A stretch of DNA of 64,000 nt, from the NCBI GenBank assembly GCA_015657535.1, contig JADHZB010001491.1:1-64000 (forward strand). Reading direction: 5' to 3'. Below, in pieces: positions 37,001 through 49,844 of the stretch; within the stretch, counting starts at the first letter, position 1, and the number at the start of each line of letters is the position of its first letter. The translations under genes were made by a program, and so were the position numbers. This stretch comes from Nephromyces sp. MM_2019 (lineage: Eukaryota; Apicomplexa; Aconoidasida; Nephromycida). The notes beneath the pieces were generated by a model. That model had not been told where the DNA came from, ran no database searches, and saw nothing but the letters and a program-made list of their open reading frames with translations.

Positions 37001-39483
37001 GCAGTTGACAACCTTAGTGCTGCTTTCACAAAATGGTGACATGATGTCGGAAGGACAAGTTCAAAGGCCCAAATTCGGTATTATAAAAGCTCAGCCGCTC
37101 ATATTACTGCCTATCCTCCGATGATTACATCCTCCTACATATGCAACACAAACATCAGACACAGTTACTAACTAAAAAAAGTCGTAAGGTGAAGCCCTCC
37201 GCTGCGTGACGCTACCACATCGTATAGGGAAATAGATTATGCTGTGTTGGTGATAACTCAGCAACCATGGCTTAGGAAAATTTCGCCAAATATGTTTCTG
37301 CCTCCAAGTCGCCTGGTGAAGCCAGAATACTTCATACTAGACTCGTTCAAAAACAATCTACGCTAGAAAATGGTAACAATGTTTCAAAGACTTTCTGCTG
37401 AATGGGTTTTAAATCCCATGCTTCTAGTCTTTACGAATGACATTTCTTGATTACTGAAAGAAGGCAGCACGGACTAATATGGCTCTACCTTCTTTCATGA
37501 GAATATGAGAGCTAAGGTTACCTAGCGAAATGCCCACGCAGCAGATTACCAGGTATGCGTCAACAAATCGAGGCACTTGAACCATTTTCGTCACCTACTA
37601 GCTAAAAATGAAGGCAAGCGAGGGGGCAAAAAAGTCAATTCCATAATGCATTTGATTTATTTTATAAACTAGATGCATTCTTAGTCCATACCCTGAAGCT
37701 ACTCTTACGAAAATGTTAGATAATACTTTTTGTCAACAAAGTAAAAAGCTTCTTTGATAAAACAAAATATATAGAAAAGTCCACCAATTCGTTCAAAGAA
37801 TTGGATATTTTTGCAAGAGATCTATATCCTAGTGATAATATCATTTAATAATCTGCATTTTATTTCATGATTATTTTTAAATGAGAATTTTCTCTACTTC
37901 TTAAATTTAAGTAAAACCTCAAACCTAGATTAAGCAGCTTATAAATTAACCACATAGTAGATCGACATCCTTTTATCCAATTACCTTCTATTTTATAGTT
38001 CTTATGTATTGGCAAGACACGACAAATGTTCCTTACAGCGGAGAGAAACCCTGCATGAAATTGCCTAAATTACGGTTTTCAGCTCTTGCATGTTATCTGT
38101 AGTACGTATGACTCGAATATCACGACTTTTGAACATAAAAATATATATAAAGCTCCAATGAAACAAAGAGTGCATTTAAGCGTCCTTGCGTCCGCGTAAA
38201 CTGCGCGCGAAGCACAAATGAAGCCCCAGCGCCAGGAATGGTCAAAAGGAAGGAAGTAATTTGTGTGGATGAGCACTGGATTAGTTTTCAAAAGAAGCAA
38301 AAATGGATTGAGGCAAACATTAAATAAAGCTTTCTGACAAAACATTGAAAAATGTAGTGTAGCCAAGAAATAAGCAGAGTACCGGCATATAACACGGCGG
38401 GAGACGAGCCGAAGCATTTTTTTGATACACCTATCAAAAAGTGAGGAGGATCCAACAGATTGGAAAGCTAATGTCTTCAATAAACAAGGTAGCTCAGTAT
38501 TTATAGCAAGCAGATGTAAAAGCGTGCCCTCCTTCACCCAGAAAAGTTTCCATGATAAGCCTGAGATTCATCCGCCACAGGTGACACCTTTTAAGGGGCA
38601 GCCACAGTGATTTCGGTAAGTAACACCAACAAAAAAAAAACTAAAGCGTACTTTTATTGTATGATCATAGAGTACGTTAATAGCACCTGCCTTTCAACTT
38701 ATTCGCACAATAATTGAATCTGAGTCATTAGCGTATATTTCATGTACTGCATATTAATAAATGACTCAAAGATTGCCGGGAAACGACTCTATACAAACAG
38801 AAGGTAAGCTAAAAAGCTCATCAAAAAAGTAATTAATAAGCGCAGCATTAGTAAAATACAAGAGAGCAAGATCAGCATATTCGTAAACAAAACGGCTACG
38901 GAGTAACACAGAGAGACAGAGACCGGTGCTCAACATGCTCTAGACAAGGCACTGAAATCGCAGAGACTGCATATCTACAATTTAACAAAAAGGTTTATCG
39001 TAGATGAATTCAGTTTGAAGCACAAAAAGTAGCTAATCAAATCCTCTACATTGGGGGTAATGGAAAAGAGAAGGCAAGTGTACACACGAAACAAAAGTGG
39101 AGAATCTGAGATATCATCGATAGATTGAAGCGAGAAGCTCAAGCAATAACAAGGGTCCTCTCGAAATTTCATTTGGTAGTTTTCCTCTGAAGCAACCAAA
39201 CAAAAACTTTCAATACCAAATTAAAGTTGAAGCAGCTAGGAAACCAACGAAAACACAGATGCCTACTTTGTTCAACAAAGAAGCCAACTCTGGAGCGATA
39301 ATTTCAATTACTCCATTACTTATAATGATTTTATCGAGTATCTTTATACTGAACTCTGGAGCCTATATCATCTTTCTGCACTAATAATCTTAAAAAAATA
39401 AGGTATTCAGGCGTTGCAGCGCAAACTGCCACACTAAAAATCCATATCCGTTTGAGATCACAGAGAGAGCAAAGCACCTTTTT
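34100..39483. other. Tail-to-tail intergenic region, no firm gene
   Basis: This region separates the 3' end of GAP50 (plus) from the 3' end of the zinc-finger gene (minus). Microsatellites are absent and composition is even. The only frame worth listing is the one at 35,519-35,917, annotated separately. A 152-residue minus-strand frame at 38,079-38,537 has no domain, splice context or protein-like pattern that I trust. Confidence 0.5.
35519..35917 (+). CDS. Unrecognised open frame, 132 codons (possible isolated exon)
   Basis: This is the longest uninterrupted frame of the 34-39 kb intergenic region. It contains 'YNVLWNSFRLITSPNGRSF' and 'SYGTFMWYYEIYTDIGSII', rich in Y, S, N and T, and ends with TAA. 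I recognise no family. The first in-frame ATG lies about 120 bases in, and the frame opens after a TAA without a clear acceptor. It could be a terminal exon, a decayed gene or chance. There is no sign of transposase or reverse-transcriptase motifs. Confidence 0.25.
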   Translation: MSFLVKRGLESATLESYYEYFASLTCSILRYKAVAKLTHMNASHGMSSGDLLTSYNVLWNSFRLITSPNGRSFTARNNNFDVSYGTFMWYYEIYTDIGSIIYANSITMTPGTVSMNQNSGILTIHSLGVMMH

Positions 39484-42400
39484 TCAATTGTTTTCATCCG
39501 ATTTTAAGATGCTTTCTTGTGAATTTCGTGGCAAACTATCATTTAAGTTGGCGTCTGCTAAAATCTTCATTGTCTTCTCCACAGGCCCAGCGCACTCTTC
39601 CTTCACTTTAACATTTTCCGTACTGCTTAAAGCAGAATCCGGGTGTGCCTTTTTTGGTGATTCCGATATTTCAAGATTATGTGTAGTTCTATGCTGATGA
39701 CTAGAGGCTACACCATCCGTTGTTGTACTTCGCATCCTCTTCGCGCGACGAGTGCTATTAAGAACAGCCCCGCAAGTATGCTCCCCGAGCAATTCAATCC
39801 ACACTTTGTTAGAAAGGTAATCTTGCACTATCCTTGCCCGCGCTTTGCATCCCTTACTCTTACCACAAGTGTAATTTCTTACATATCTATTCGTAGTTTT
39901 TCCAGTGTGAAGATACTTGTATCCTAACTCCATAATAACCTTTTCCTTGGCAATACCTGAAAAAAAAAGGCAGCTTTATCAAAGTGAAAACATCATTTAT
40001 AGGTTTTTTCAAGGAAAAGAGAATTTTGGAAACTTAGCGAATCTCATGGTATTTAAAGGTATGGTCAGCCTTGGGTCTAAAGCATATATATTTATAGAAT
40101 AATCTTCTGCATCATATTTGGGGCATAGATTACTTCATCATGTCTTTTTTATAAAAATTTTAACCTTGAAAAACATGTTGGAAAGCTTGTTTTGAGAAAG
40201 TATAAAGAGCAGAAAACGAGCTAAAGAGGCGAAACACATCAGCAAGGTTTAGGGTTTAAAAAAATTCAACACAAGAATTTTCACCGTTAAAAACAAAGAA
40301 TACGCATCGCATATACTTCAGCTGCTAAAGCCTTCAAAGCTTTGTAAGCAGTAAGTAACTACTGCTTCAATATAATAAAACAGGGATGTGTGTGCTACAA
40401 GTTTTTAGATTACTCAATCCAATTCTTTAAGGAGATAATATATACAAACAAAAAACGTAATAAATTGAAGACTCCTAGAGATAAAACAGTAGATATTCTA
40501 TGTGTGTCTTCATCAAAGCGAAAAAGCTCGGTCTACCTAAACAGATGTGACTTTGATCTCATTAGCAAAACCTAGACGTGCTTTTGCAAGAGCTATAAAA
40601 ATCCAAAGAAATCATTAGATCCAATTTTGAAATGAAATTCCTGTCAGCAAAATGCTATAATAAGTAGAAACAAAACCACACACAACCTGCAGGCTTTATC
40701 GGTTCCCAAAGACCCACTAAGAAGCATAATATTTTCCCCCTAAATACGATAATAAATCCCAACTTTTCTAGTCTAAAAAGTAGACTTTCTTGAATACAAA
40801 GAAGCTTGGCTTCGTATATTGCAAAAAGCTTTGAATAACATCACCTGCTAGTCATGAAATCAACCAAAAACCCCAAATAAAAGAATTTTAAACTAAAGAA
40901 GACGAATTAGCAAGCAACAGGATTCAAGCAAAAGAAGCTAATAAAACATAAGAAAATGCTGGTACACACTCAAATCAGCGCATTCCTCGAAATGCTCCCA
41001 GTCAGTTGAGCCAGGAAGTTTGCTCCTCTTCAGAAAGTTTCTTGGGGGTTGAAATAAGGAACTCATAGCCTCTTGGGAGGATACGTGACGAGTTTCTGAA
41101 GAAGAAAAAAAGCGTGATTCTGACTTTAAAGGGGAAAGAAAGTGTTATTTCTTCAAAAAATCACCATAAAAAAGCTAGAAATCTGGTTGCAGGGAGATAA
41201 GGATAGTAGAGCTCTATAGGTAGGCTAAAAAATGAAGCTAATCCTAAGCCTCCACAGCATCCAAGACCTTATTTAAACGCTGCACACACACCCACCCACA
41301 GACACACACACAGGCACGCACAGACACAGACACAGACACACACACACACACACAGACACACACACAGACACACACACACACAGACACAGACACACACACC
41401 CACATGAAATTCTTCGAGCACTCACCACGATAAATTTTCAAAAGTTCGGCAGGATCTAACTCTCCCTTATCAACACGAGAAACATACTCTTCAAGCTTCT
41501 TTTGTATAGATGACCTTGTGCTAACTGGCAAATTAACTAAATCTCCACTAGAAGCCTTTAGAAAAGCTTTTAAAGCTAGCGGTTTTATTTCTAGAATTGC
41601 ACACAATGCGCTCTAAAAAAGAGGAAAAGTGGGGTATTTAGACGATACAGAAGTGCAGCGAAAATGGAGAAAGAAGAAAGAAAAAGAGAAAACTCAAAAA
41701 AAGAGCCAAAGCTTACTTCAGAGAGGGAGGAAGGAAGCTCTAATATACAATGAAGAGCCTGTAAGGCTGAGCAGTACTTCAGGCCTTATAAGCACGAGTT
41801 TGAGAGCATTAAGCGTGGCATGGCATCATTGAAATCACTTTTTTTGTGCTGCTTCGGAGCTGCTTCGTGTGTATATACAGAGGAGCAGGAAACCAAAAAT
41901 CAAACGAAACATGTAAACAATAATTCACACACAAAACTTTTACACACATGCAAAAGCATACTGGTGCAGCAAGAAAAAACACACAAAACAAACATCCACA
42001 TACATGCACAAACGTCCAAATACCCACACAAAAATCCACACACAAGAAAAACAGCGAAAAAAATCTAAGCTTCATCAAAATCTAGAAATTCCTGCTTCTT
42101 GATCACTTAAAATATCTTAGAAAAAAAGGGAAAAACCCTCTTTTTTTGGACACAAATTGATAATTCCTATTTCTTCATCAGTTAAAATGTCTTGGTAGAA
42201 ACCTTCTTTTTTTTGCAAAAATAAATTATCACAATATGTTTTTTACTACTCACAGGAGTTGAAGGCTTATGAAGAATACCACAGTAAGTACTGAGGTTTC
42301 TTATAAAGTGTTTTTTACTAAGGAAATGCAGCACACACAAACGCACTTGGGACATTTGATACCGCTGAAGATTGTTCAAAACCTTTGCTCGTATTCCAGT

Positions 42401-45400
42401 ACATTGACTTCCTGCAAAATCAAGAAAAAAGGCGTTTCCTGCTAAAAAAACTACAAAATCCACAAAAATCTGCATTTAAGAGGAAGAAGAGTGAGAAAAA
42501 GACAAACAAAAAGAAGAAAAAGAAGAAGAGGAAGAAAAAACAGAGGAAGCATTAAATTCAAACTAAATTAATAAAGAGAAACAGCACAAAAACCTAAAAC
42601 TTCAAAAAATCACTCCGAAAAGCAAAAGTGTTAAACACACACACACAGTTTCAATCCACTTGTGTGTATCTACAGTGTAGGAGGATGATCCATCATGAAA
42701 ACAAGAAAAAATAAGACTTTTATAAGAAAAAACTTCACGGCAGAAGAAGCTGGAAATAGAAAGCAGATCTCGCCCTTTTCGAAAAGTAAAAACAAGGGGA
42801 AAATCGGCTTTGATATCTTCATAAAATGAAAACAAACGACACGCACACACGGAGCTAAGATATTCATGGCAGATGCTAACATAAGCTCAAAAACCTCCTC
42901 TCAACAATGCGTTTAAGGTCGTTGATCTACTGCATCTTTCACGAAAAAACTGCAGAAAAAAATTTTTTTTTACAAGAGAATACTCAATAAAAACACACAA
43001 ATATGAAATTTATTAATTTATTCTACTATACACATTAAAATATATTTCAGATAGAACTCTAGTGTGTGCAACAGCATTGGAAACTATGCAAAAAGGAAGA
43101 AACAAGAGGGATTAAATCCCCAGAAAACCTTATTTTTCCTTAAAATTGGGAAGACAACTAACCCTTCTTACAGGGTAGCTATAATGTGTGTGTGTAGAAG
43201 AAAAAAATTTAGCTGAAAAAGCATAAAGCTAAGCAGCTACAGAGAAGCATAACACGCAAGAGTAGTCGCATAAAAAGTTAAAGGCTTGGAATCTTCGAAA
43301 CTTTATCTCAATAAATTAAGCGCCTTAAAGATATTTACTGTGTGTTAGAGCGTGTGCCCCTAAATATTTGCGATATTACCTGCAGTCATTGTACGAGCAA
43401 CTTTGAAAAGCTAAAGAATCTTACATTTTGTGGGTAAGTAGTTTGTACATACAGCGTTAGACTCTTTAGAAACATACTGTTAATATAGTGAGAAAAAATG
43501 TGGCAATACGTCTACTTCTGCTGATTGGTTCGTTGAAGAGGCTGTTACTTCTTCCAATTCTTCTGCTGTTTGATTCCCCATAAATATCTACTTTTTTTCC
43601 CCCTCCACCACCCGATTCCCCCCTCTTCTCCATTTCCAGGCCCACACTACAACATTCCTAAACTACTCTTTCCTTCATCTTTCAATCACAAGAACCTACT
43701 AACCGCCTCCACCAACACTACCAAAAGCAAAAAAAATACACACACACGCATACACTCACATCAATCCAAACCTCCATATATATCACAAACAAAACCAACT
43801 GCCCCCCACAATAGCCAACTAACCTGCATCGCCTGAACTACCAGCTTTTACTTGTTGAAGTTGTGGATTCTCATTCTTTCCATCAATTCCACTTGATTCT
43901 TTAGAGTACGAATCAGCTGCATTGCTGCTCAATACACACGAACTCTCAGCTTTCAAGAACTTCTCTGAGTTTGATATAGATGATGAAGTTTGCTTGTCTA
44001 CAAAAGTAGCAGAAGGTGTGTATACACTACCTAAGTTTTCCTTACGCCTTCTTTCTACATTCGGCTCGCTCTCAGAGTTGCCTGAAACTATTGGAAAACT
44101 GGAAGAATCATCCGAATCCTTTCCAACTTGAGCTACTACTCCTTCAGCTGCTGTGTGTGTAGTCCTTTCGTCTGAAGAAGGGGCTCCAATGCTACTTGCC
44201 AATGGTGATAACAAAAAGGTCGCTGGCCAGGCAAGATCTTCGGTCATGGCATCCCAGGGACTCACCAAAGATCTGTCAAAGTGAAGCTTAATCGATTCCT
44301 CATCAAAAGGCTCATAAAACGCCTTTTTCTCCATCGCAGTGTCTGTGTGCGTGTGCGAAAACTTCCCATCTTCCTTTAAGAAACCTCTATAACTAGGCAT
44401 TCCCTTCATCTCAGCCTCTGACTGCTGCGCGTGAGAGGTTTTTCCAGTTAAATTATCAGATTCGCCTGTTTTACACGTTGATTTAACAAGAGAAGGAGAA
44501 GGAGGGAAGGAGGGAGGATTTGACCGAAACAACGGAGAACATCCCTCCTTCTCTGGAAAGTGAGAAGAGGAAGGGATGCCGGCCTTACTTGAAAGATCTC
44601 TCTCCAAAGAGTGATGAGTATTGATGCTAGTTCGAAAGCTATGCTCGGCTTCGAGATTTAAACTAGGTACTGGATAAACTAGCAATTTGCTCAGATTTGG
44701 CTTCTCAGTTTCGGCAACTACTGGGTTAGTCACACACACACGCTCTTCTTGAGAAAAGAAATCGGGCATTGAAGCTCTGTAGCTTTGCACCAGGTAATTA
44801 GCCCGCAAGAGATGATTTTGATTCCATTGAAGTAGTAGACCATCCACAGACTGCACACCGTTAAACGCATCATCAGAAGGAGAAGCTGTTAAGTAGTTTG
44901 GAGCAAATTGGGGGGTTTTCTGGGGCATCTTTTGAATATTTTGGAGGGAATTTCCTCCATCTTCTTCCTCATATTGCAAAGAAGGATGCACGTTTTCTGC
45001 AGGAGAAACATCCTTCTTTTCTTGCGTGTCTTTATTAACTATGTGAAGATTGGAATGTGTGTGTGCCTGACGCCTGTGAAGGCTAGGGGGGGCGAACGAA
45101 AGCTTTTCTCGTAAAGTTTCGCCCTTGTTATGATCGTATGCAGCTTGTGAAAAAGCGTGTGTGTGTGGGGAGGATTTCGCCAATATCCCTGCATCAGCAG
45201 CATTAACATAATTTTTAATCAGATTTTTTAAGAAATCATCATCAGAGAGAATCTTCAAAAACTGAAAGACTGTGTGTTTGTATAGTAGCTCCTGCGCATG
45301 TGATGAAATCAAGCTTTTGATTGAGTCTATGGGCTTCGCACACAAGGGTAGAGATTCCGAGCTAGCTTCAGCATGCAAGGGTAGACATTCTGAGCTAGAA

Positions 45401-48400
45401 GCTATACGCTTCAAGGTTGGAGATTCTGAGGTAGCCTCAGCTTCAGTATCTGCAGCACCTGCTTCTGACGAATTCCACCGGCTATCATTAGATGAAACAG
45501 ACAAATTTGTGAAGATCGTGTGTGTGTCTGGTATCGTAGAATTCATCGCATTTTCAAGAGGTTTATCAGAGTTTTTCAATGTTTCATTAAGAGGATACAC
45601 CGAGTCAGAAGAAACCACAGACAAATCAGAAGATGCAATGCTTTTCTTGGAGGTAGCTGCAAGTTGCTCCGTAGTGTGCGCAACTTCGTCTTGTTCATTC
45701 GGCTGCATGGTTTTTTCTGTATAAAACGAGTCAAAGTTTGCTCTTTCAGGCAGTAAGGAAGCTGACTTTATCAATGAAATCTTTGAATCCACGAAAGAAA
45801 CAAGCTCTGAAGAGGCCGAAAACTGAAGATCGTTGACTTTTGTCGAAGAAGATGTAGTAGTATCAGTAGTAGCAGTATTAAAACTCTCATTAACAGGCGA
45901 TGAAGCCAGAAAGGATTCTGTGTGTGGCGTGTTGAAATTTCCTGCGTTGTATTCTTCATTTGTTGAGTTCACAAGGCTTTTCGGGGAATTACATTCTGGA
46001 AGGAAAGATCACGCACAAAACAAAAGAAAAGTAGATTTTTGGGGTTTAATGATAAGGAAGAAGAGAAGGAAACAATCGCGAATGCTTGGAAACCGTTGGA
46101 TTTCCGCGAGATGAGGGAATCTTGTGTGTGCATATGGTGGTGCGTGTATGGATGTGGTGTGTGTATGGTGGTGTGTTGGTGTGTGTACGGTGGTGTGTTG
46201 GTGCGTGTGTGCTGGTGTGTTGGTGTGTGTATGGTGGCGTGTTGGTGTGTCTGCGGTGGTGCGTTTATCCGCGTATGCTAGTGTGCGTATCGGCGTGCAT
46301 CGGCGTGTGCTGGTGTTTGTGCGTCTGTGTGTGTTGACGTGTAGGTACTCCCGGTGTGCGCGTACTCTCTGTGTGTGTGTAACGGCGTGTGCGCCTTTAT
46401 CTGCACGTTGATGCCCCATTGAAATGGAGGTCAACTCAAAACAAGATCCGAACATGAGAATCCTTCATTCATGAAAACCGCATACTTCATATAAGCATTC
46501 AAGTGGAGCATGAAGATGATTCACACACAATCCACAAGCATCACAACAAGAAGCAAGTAATGATATAAACACACACACCACGAAAGCCTCCAGCAGTTCT
46601 GCTGCAACTAGCAAATCACAGGTGAATAAAGTCTGCACACATCCGACATACACAAATGTCTTCAAACAAAGACACGCACATACATGCTAACAGAGTAAAA
46701 TGGGCTTTAAATAGCGGGCACTAACCAACAAAATATAGAAATATTAGCACGAAACAATACACAAATCAGCTTAATCACAAAAACTCAAAATTTCAAAAAT
46801 AGCACACAAGGCTAGCAAACTAGATTCCTCACACACACACTTTTTTAGGTTGAAAAGTGAAAAAACAAATACATTTAGCCTATTGGATATGTCAAAGTGC
46901 CGTCCATGAAAGTTCTGTCAAACTCACATCGCATAAAAAACCACAAACACACACAGAATTGATCTAATCGACCAAATCAAAATAGGTTCAGCAAAATACA
47001 CAATATGCATGGCAAAACGAGATGAGCAGAGTACTTCTCAGCTTGAAAGTAGTTAAAGTAAGGAGAAATCGCCGCCGAACATCATTAACACACCAAAGTC
47101 AAAGAAACTGGGCACACACACCAAAGCTAAAGAAACTGGCTACACATACATAAAAAAAAGCTGAGACTTCACCCTCTAAAGAATGAAAATACATTATTCT
47201 GCCGTAGTGCTATAGTATTATACTCTTGAAAGTTGGGTATGTTGAACAGAAACAGCAAAGCAAAAGGAAAAGCTAACATGCAGAGACTAGCAAAGTATTA
47301 GAAATAGTAAGAGTATCTGCCGGGAGGAATATAATCACCGTAAGAAGCATTTCTCATTAGCTTCTTCACACACACACACAGCAAACTACAGGGCGAAACA
47401 GGTTGCTAAAATAAGTAGAAGAGAGGAGTTTTAAAAACACACGCTATTCAGCACTGCGATTTATCAAAAGGAGGGCGTGTAGGGAGCAAATTGACGCATC
47501 AAGTAGCAGTGAACCTAAGAAGAAGCCCTAGAACTGTGAAGCTAGTTCACACACCATACTGAGAGCAGCATGTGAGGGGTGCGAGAGAGTGCAGTAACAA
47601 ACATGAAAAGGGGTTTAAGAAAAGTTAAACAAGCGAAAAAAGAAAGCAATGCTAGCTTTGAGTTTGTTTGTTTCTTTCTTTGCATTTGTTTCTTTCTTCC
47701 TGAGTGTTTGCTTCTTTCTGTGTACTTGTTTTTTTCTGCGTGACCACTCGTTTCTGTGCCTTTCTGTGCATTTCTCTCCCTGTGTGCGTGAAAATCACTT
47801 GATGACCTCCTAGCCGACATTGTTAAAACAAACCGTAATCCACACCCTCATAATGCTCAAAACCTTAAATCTCTCTACTATTCTCCAACTTACTGGATTT
47901 TAGGCAAGAAATCCACACATGTCCAACTTGAAAAAACCAAAAGACGAAGATGGAAAAGCCGTTAGAAGAAGAGAAATTCCCAACATGCCTAGCCTCGCAA
48001 AGCTCCTCCCAAGTCAAACCATCAGCCCTACAAAATGTAAAAGCTATAAGAGGGCGATTGAACTTTTGTAAATTCTCCTCTAATAATTTCCCTGTGGAAG
48101 TAAATACATCTTTTGCAGTTTCTTGCTGTGAGCTGAAGCACCTCCCTCCGTTAAAATCGACAGGTTCATTGCATTTATCTTCAAAGTAAGGCGACTTAAA
48201 AAATGTCGGCAAACCATTGCTATCATCATCAGGCTTGTTACCCACATCTTCAGGGTGGAAGATGTGTGCTGATATGAAGCGGCAGGTACCAAATTGTTCA
48301 GGTAGCAAGAACGCAATGATAGATCTAGGGAAGACACCTCCACCACTACTACTGGAGTGAGAGGAAGGCTCTTTTGAGAGGTAAACATCTGCTATTTCTG

Positions 48401-49028
48401 GAGGAAAAAGCGGAAAAGTAGGAAAAATGCACCTTCCAAGGTTCGTAAGAACCATTTCGGGTTCATCAAAAGCATCACTAACCGCTCCCACATCATCATT
48501 ATTAGAAGAAGAGGAGAGTACAAAGTTACCATTTCTGGACCAGGAGGCCGTGGAGGAAATGTTACGCGCAAATTGACATCCTTGAGCTCTGGAGGAGGGT
48601 GAAAAAATCTTCCCTGTTGTTTGCTTTCCCACTTGAGGAGGAGGTTCACTCCCACAATTTCCATCAAAAAGAGAAGGCACATCTTTCAAAGAAGTCCCCC
48701 TCTGCTCATCACCATTTAGGATTCTTCTTGAGTATACAAACTCAACCAAACGTGGCATCCAAGTCTTTCCACCCGGAGATGAGTTTATTTCTGATTCAAA
48801 GCTTAAAACATTGAGAGAAGGCAAATTTTTTGAGAGGAAAGTGGTATCACATTCTTCATCCGACGAAAATTGACCAAACTTTGTGCCTTCAAGGGAAAGA
48901 GAGTCACCCGCAAGCTTGTTTGAACTTAAAATACTGCAAATCTCTTTCAGAGCAACAGTACTTGATATGAAATATGGTAATACTCTTACTGTTGGAGCAG
49001 AACCTAAATACGAAGAATGGGAATCCAT
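39484..49028 (-). CDS. Large Ser-rich protein with C-terminal WRKY/FLYWCH-type zinc finger (6 exons)
   Basis: Proposed exons in transcription order (complement) are 49028-47894, 45995-43824, 42411-42254, 41612-41426, 41095-40970 and 39956-39484 (stop). They sum to 4251 nt, exactly 1417 codons, and every junction is phase-consistent. Donors include GTAAGT, GTTAGT and GTGAGT. The first exon starts at an ATG directly preceded by an in-frame TGA. Residues 1-1100 are low-complexity, rich in S, E and N, with no domain I recognise. The C-terminus holds 'NYTCGKSKGCKARARI' and 'GEHTC', giving a C-x5-C-x22-H-x-C ligand set (C1290, C1296, H1319, C1321). This is the spacing and context (GY.Y...GK....R.Y.C....GCKA) of the WRKY-GCM1/FLYWCH superfamily. 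These DNA-binding fingers occur in transcription factors and Mutator-like transposases. No transposase catalytic region is visible, so a nuclear DNA-binding role is the likely inference. The first exon could be a separate gene. Confidence 0.6.
40242..40262 (+). repeat. Single telomere-like GGTTTAGGGTTTA motif
   Basis: One and a half copies of TTTAGGG lie inside an intron of the zinc-finger gene. The motif is too short to mean more than coincidence by itself, but the degenerate array at 53.5 kb has the same motif. Confidence 0.4.
41279..41403. repeat. (CA)n / CACAGA microsatellite
   Basis: A mixed CACACACA and CAGACACA tract starts 22 bases downstream of the GTGAGT donor at 41,425 of the zinc-finger gene (minus). 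The intron therefore opens with a GT-rich tract on the sense strand. Confidence 0.85.
46125..46395 (+). repeat. GTGTGTATGGTGGTGTGTTG minisatellite
   Basis: Diverged units of TGTGTATGGTGGTGTGTTGG repeat at least five times, then decay into (TG)n. The block lies in the first intron of the zinc-finger gene and is GT-rich on the antisense strand, an exception to the trend elsewhere. Confidence 0.75.
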
Positions 49029-49387
49029 CGGGCTTGCCAGGGCTTCGCCATGTCAATGAGTCACTTTTTAATTTTGATTAGATTAGTCGATGCTACTAAT
49101 CAAGCTAGCTTGTAGATAAAAACTCTCTCTCTCCTTTTCAGGTTCACTATATGCATTAAACAACGCTGGAAAGAGGCTGTAATGCACAGAAAAACAACTA
49201 GCTTCAAGGGGTTACAGAGGATTGTGCCATTGGAAAAGGTATATATAATGGAAGAAAATTGTATTAATTCAGCTTGATATAGATAAAATTTGAATAAAAT
49301 AGCTTCTAAGCTTAATTTAATGAATTTATTCAGTTGGAGAAAAACTTTGCTTCATATACTTTTGAAATGAGCTAAGGAGGAAGAGAT

Positions 49388-49541
49388 TGAGGAAGTGGAA
49401 GAGATAGTTGAAGTAGAGCAAGAGAATGAGGAAGCGGATGAAGAGTAGGGGAAGAATGAGGAGGCGGAAGAGAATGAGGAAGCGGAAGAGAATGAGGAAG
49501 CGGAAGAGAATGAGGAAGCGGAAGAGAATGAGGAAGCAGAG
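49388..49541 (+). repeat. GAGGAAGCGGAAGAGAAT 18-bp tandem repeat
   Basis: Four near-identical 18-bp units (49,458-49,541), preceded by diverged copies, encode Glu-Glu-Ala-Glu-Glu-Asn on the plus strand. They run in frame into the acidic zinc-finger ORF, but an in-frame TAG at about 49,446-49,448 interrupts the upstream copies. Confidence 0.75.
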
Positions 49542-49544
49542 GAA

Positions 49545-49844
49545 ATGAAAGAGAAGGTGGAAGAGATCGAGGAAGTGGAAGAGATGGTGGAAGTGGAGAA
49601 TGAAAATGAGAAAACGGAGAAAGAGAATGAGGAAGTGGAGGAAATGAAAGAGAAGGAGGAAGAGATCGATAAAATGAAAGAGAAGGTCGAGGAGCCAAAA
49701 TGGCTAAAAGAGCAACTAGAAAAACAAAAAGAGCAACTAGAAGAACTCAAAGGTACCGAATATCTACCGTGTAATGCGCACGACTGTTGGGTAATTTTTG
49801 AATACCGGCAACTCGCAAGCCACATAAATTGGAGCCATAAATAG
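49545..49844 (+). CDS. Small acidic coiled-coil protein with one C2H2 zinc finger
   Basis: This is a 99-codon ORF from an ATG to TAG. The first ~75 residues are highly charged (E, K, V, M repeats such as 'EEVEEMKEKEEEIDKMKEK') and should form a coiled coil. The C-terminus is 'CNAHDCWVIFEYRQLASHI' followed by NWSHK. This gives C-x4-C-x12-H-x4-H, an acceptable C2H2 finger with aromatic and leucine residues at the core. The frame stays open 90 bases upstream through the 18-bp repeat, so translation could start earlier or the ORF could be a terminal exon. It lies head-to-head with the large zinc-finger gene starting at 49,028. The minus strand of the same stretch also lacks stops (Ser/Phe-rich), as expected for such a repeat. 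It may be a decayed gene fragment. Confidence 0.4.
   Translation: MKEKVEEIEEVEEMVEVENENEKTEKENEEVEEMKEKEEEIDKMKEKVEEPKWLKEQLEKQKEQLEELKGTEYLPCNAHDCWVIFEYRQLASHINWSHK

Noticed and set aside
38079..38537. Minus-strand 152-codon frame
   Set aside because: It is Cys/Phe/Leu-rich with no domain, no convincing start and no splice context, and is likely chance.
42602..42882. Possible extra exon of the zinc-finger gene (YEDIKADFPLVFTFRKG...)
   Set aside because: The reading is protein-like, but entry and exit phases do not fit between the exons ending at 43,824 and starting at 42,411, which join correctly without it.
46465..46665. Possible exon between the first two exons of the zinc-finger gene (AELLEAFVVCVF...)
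   Set aside because: It exits in phase 0, whereas the next exon requires phase 1. The direct junction is consistent.
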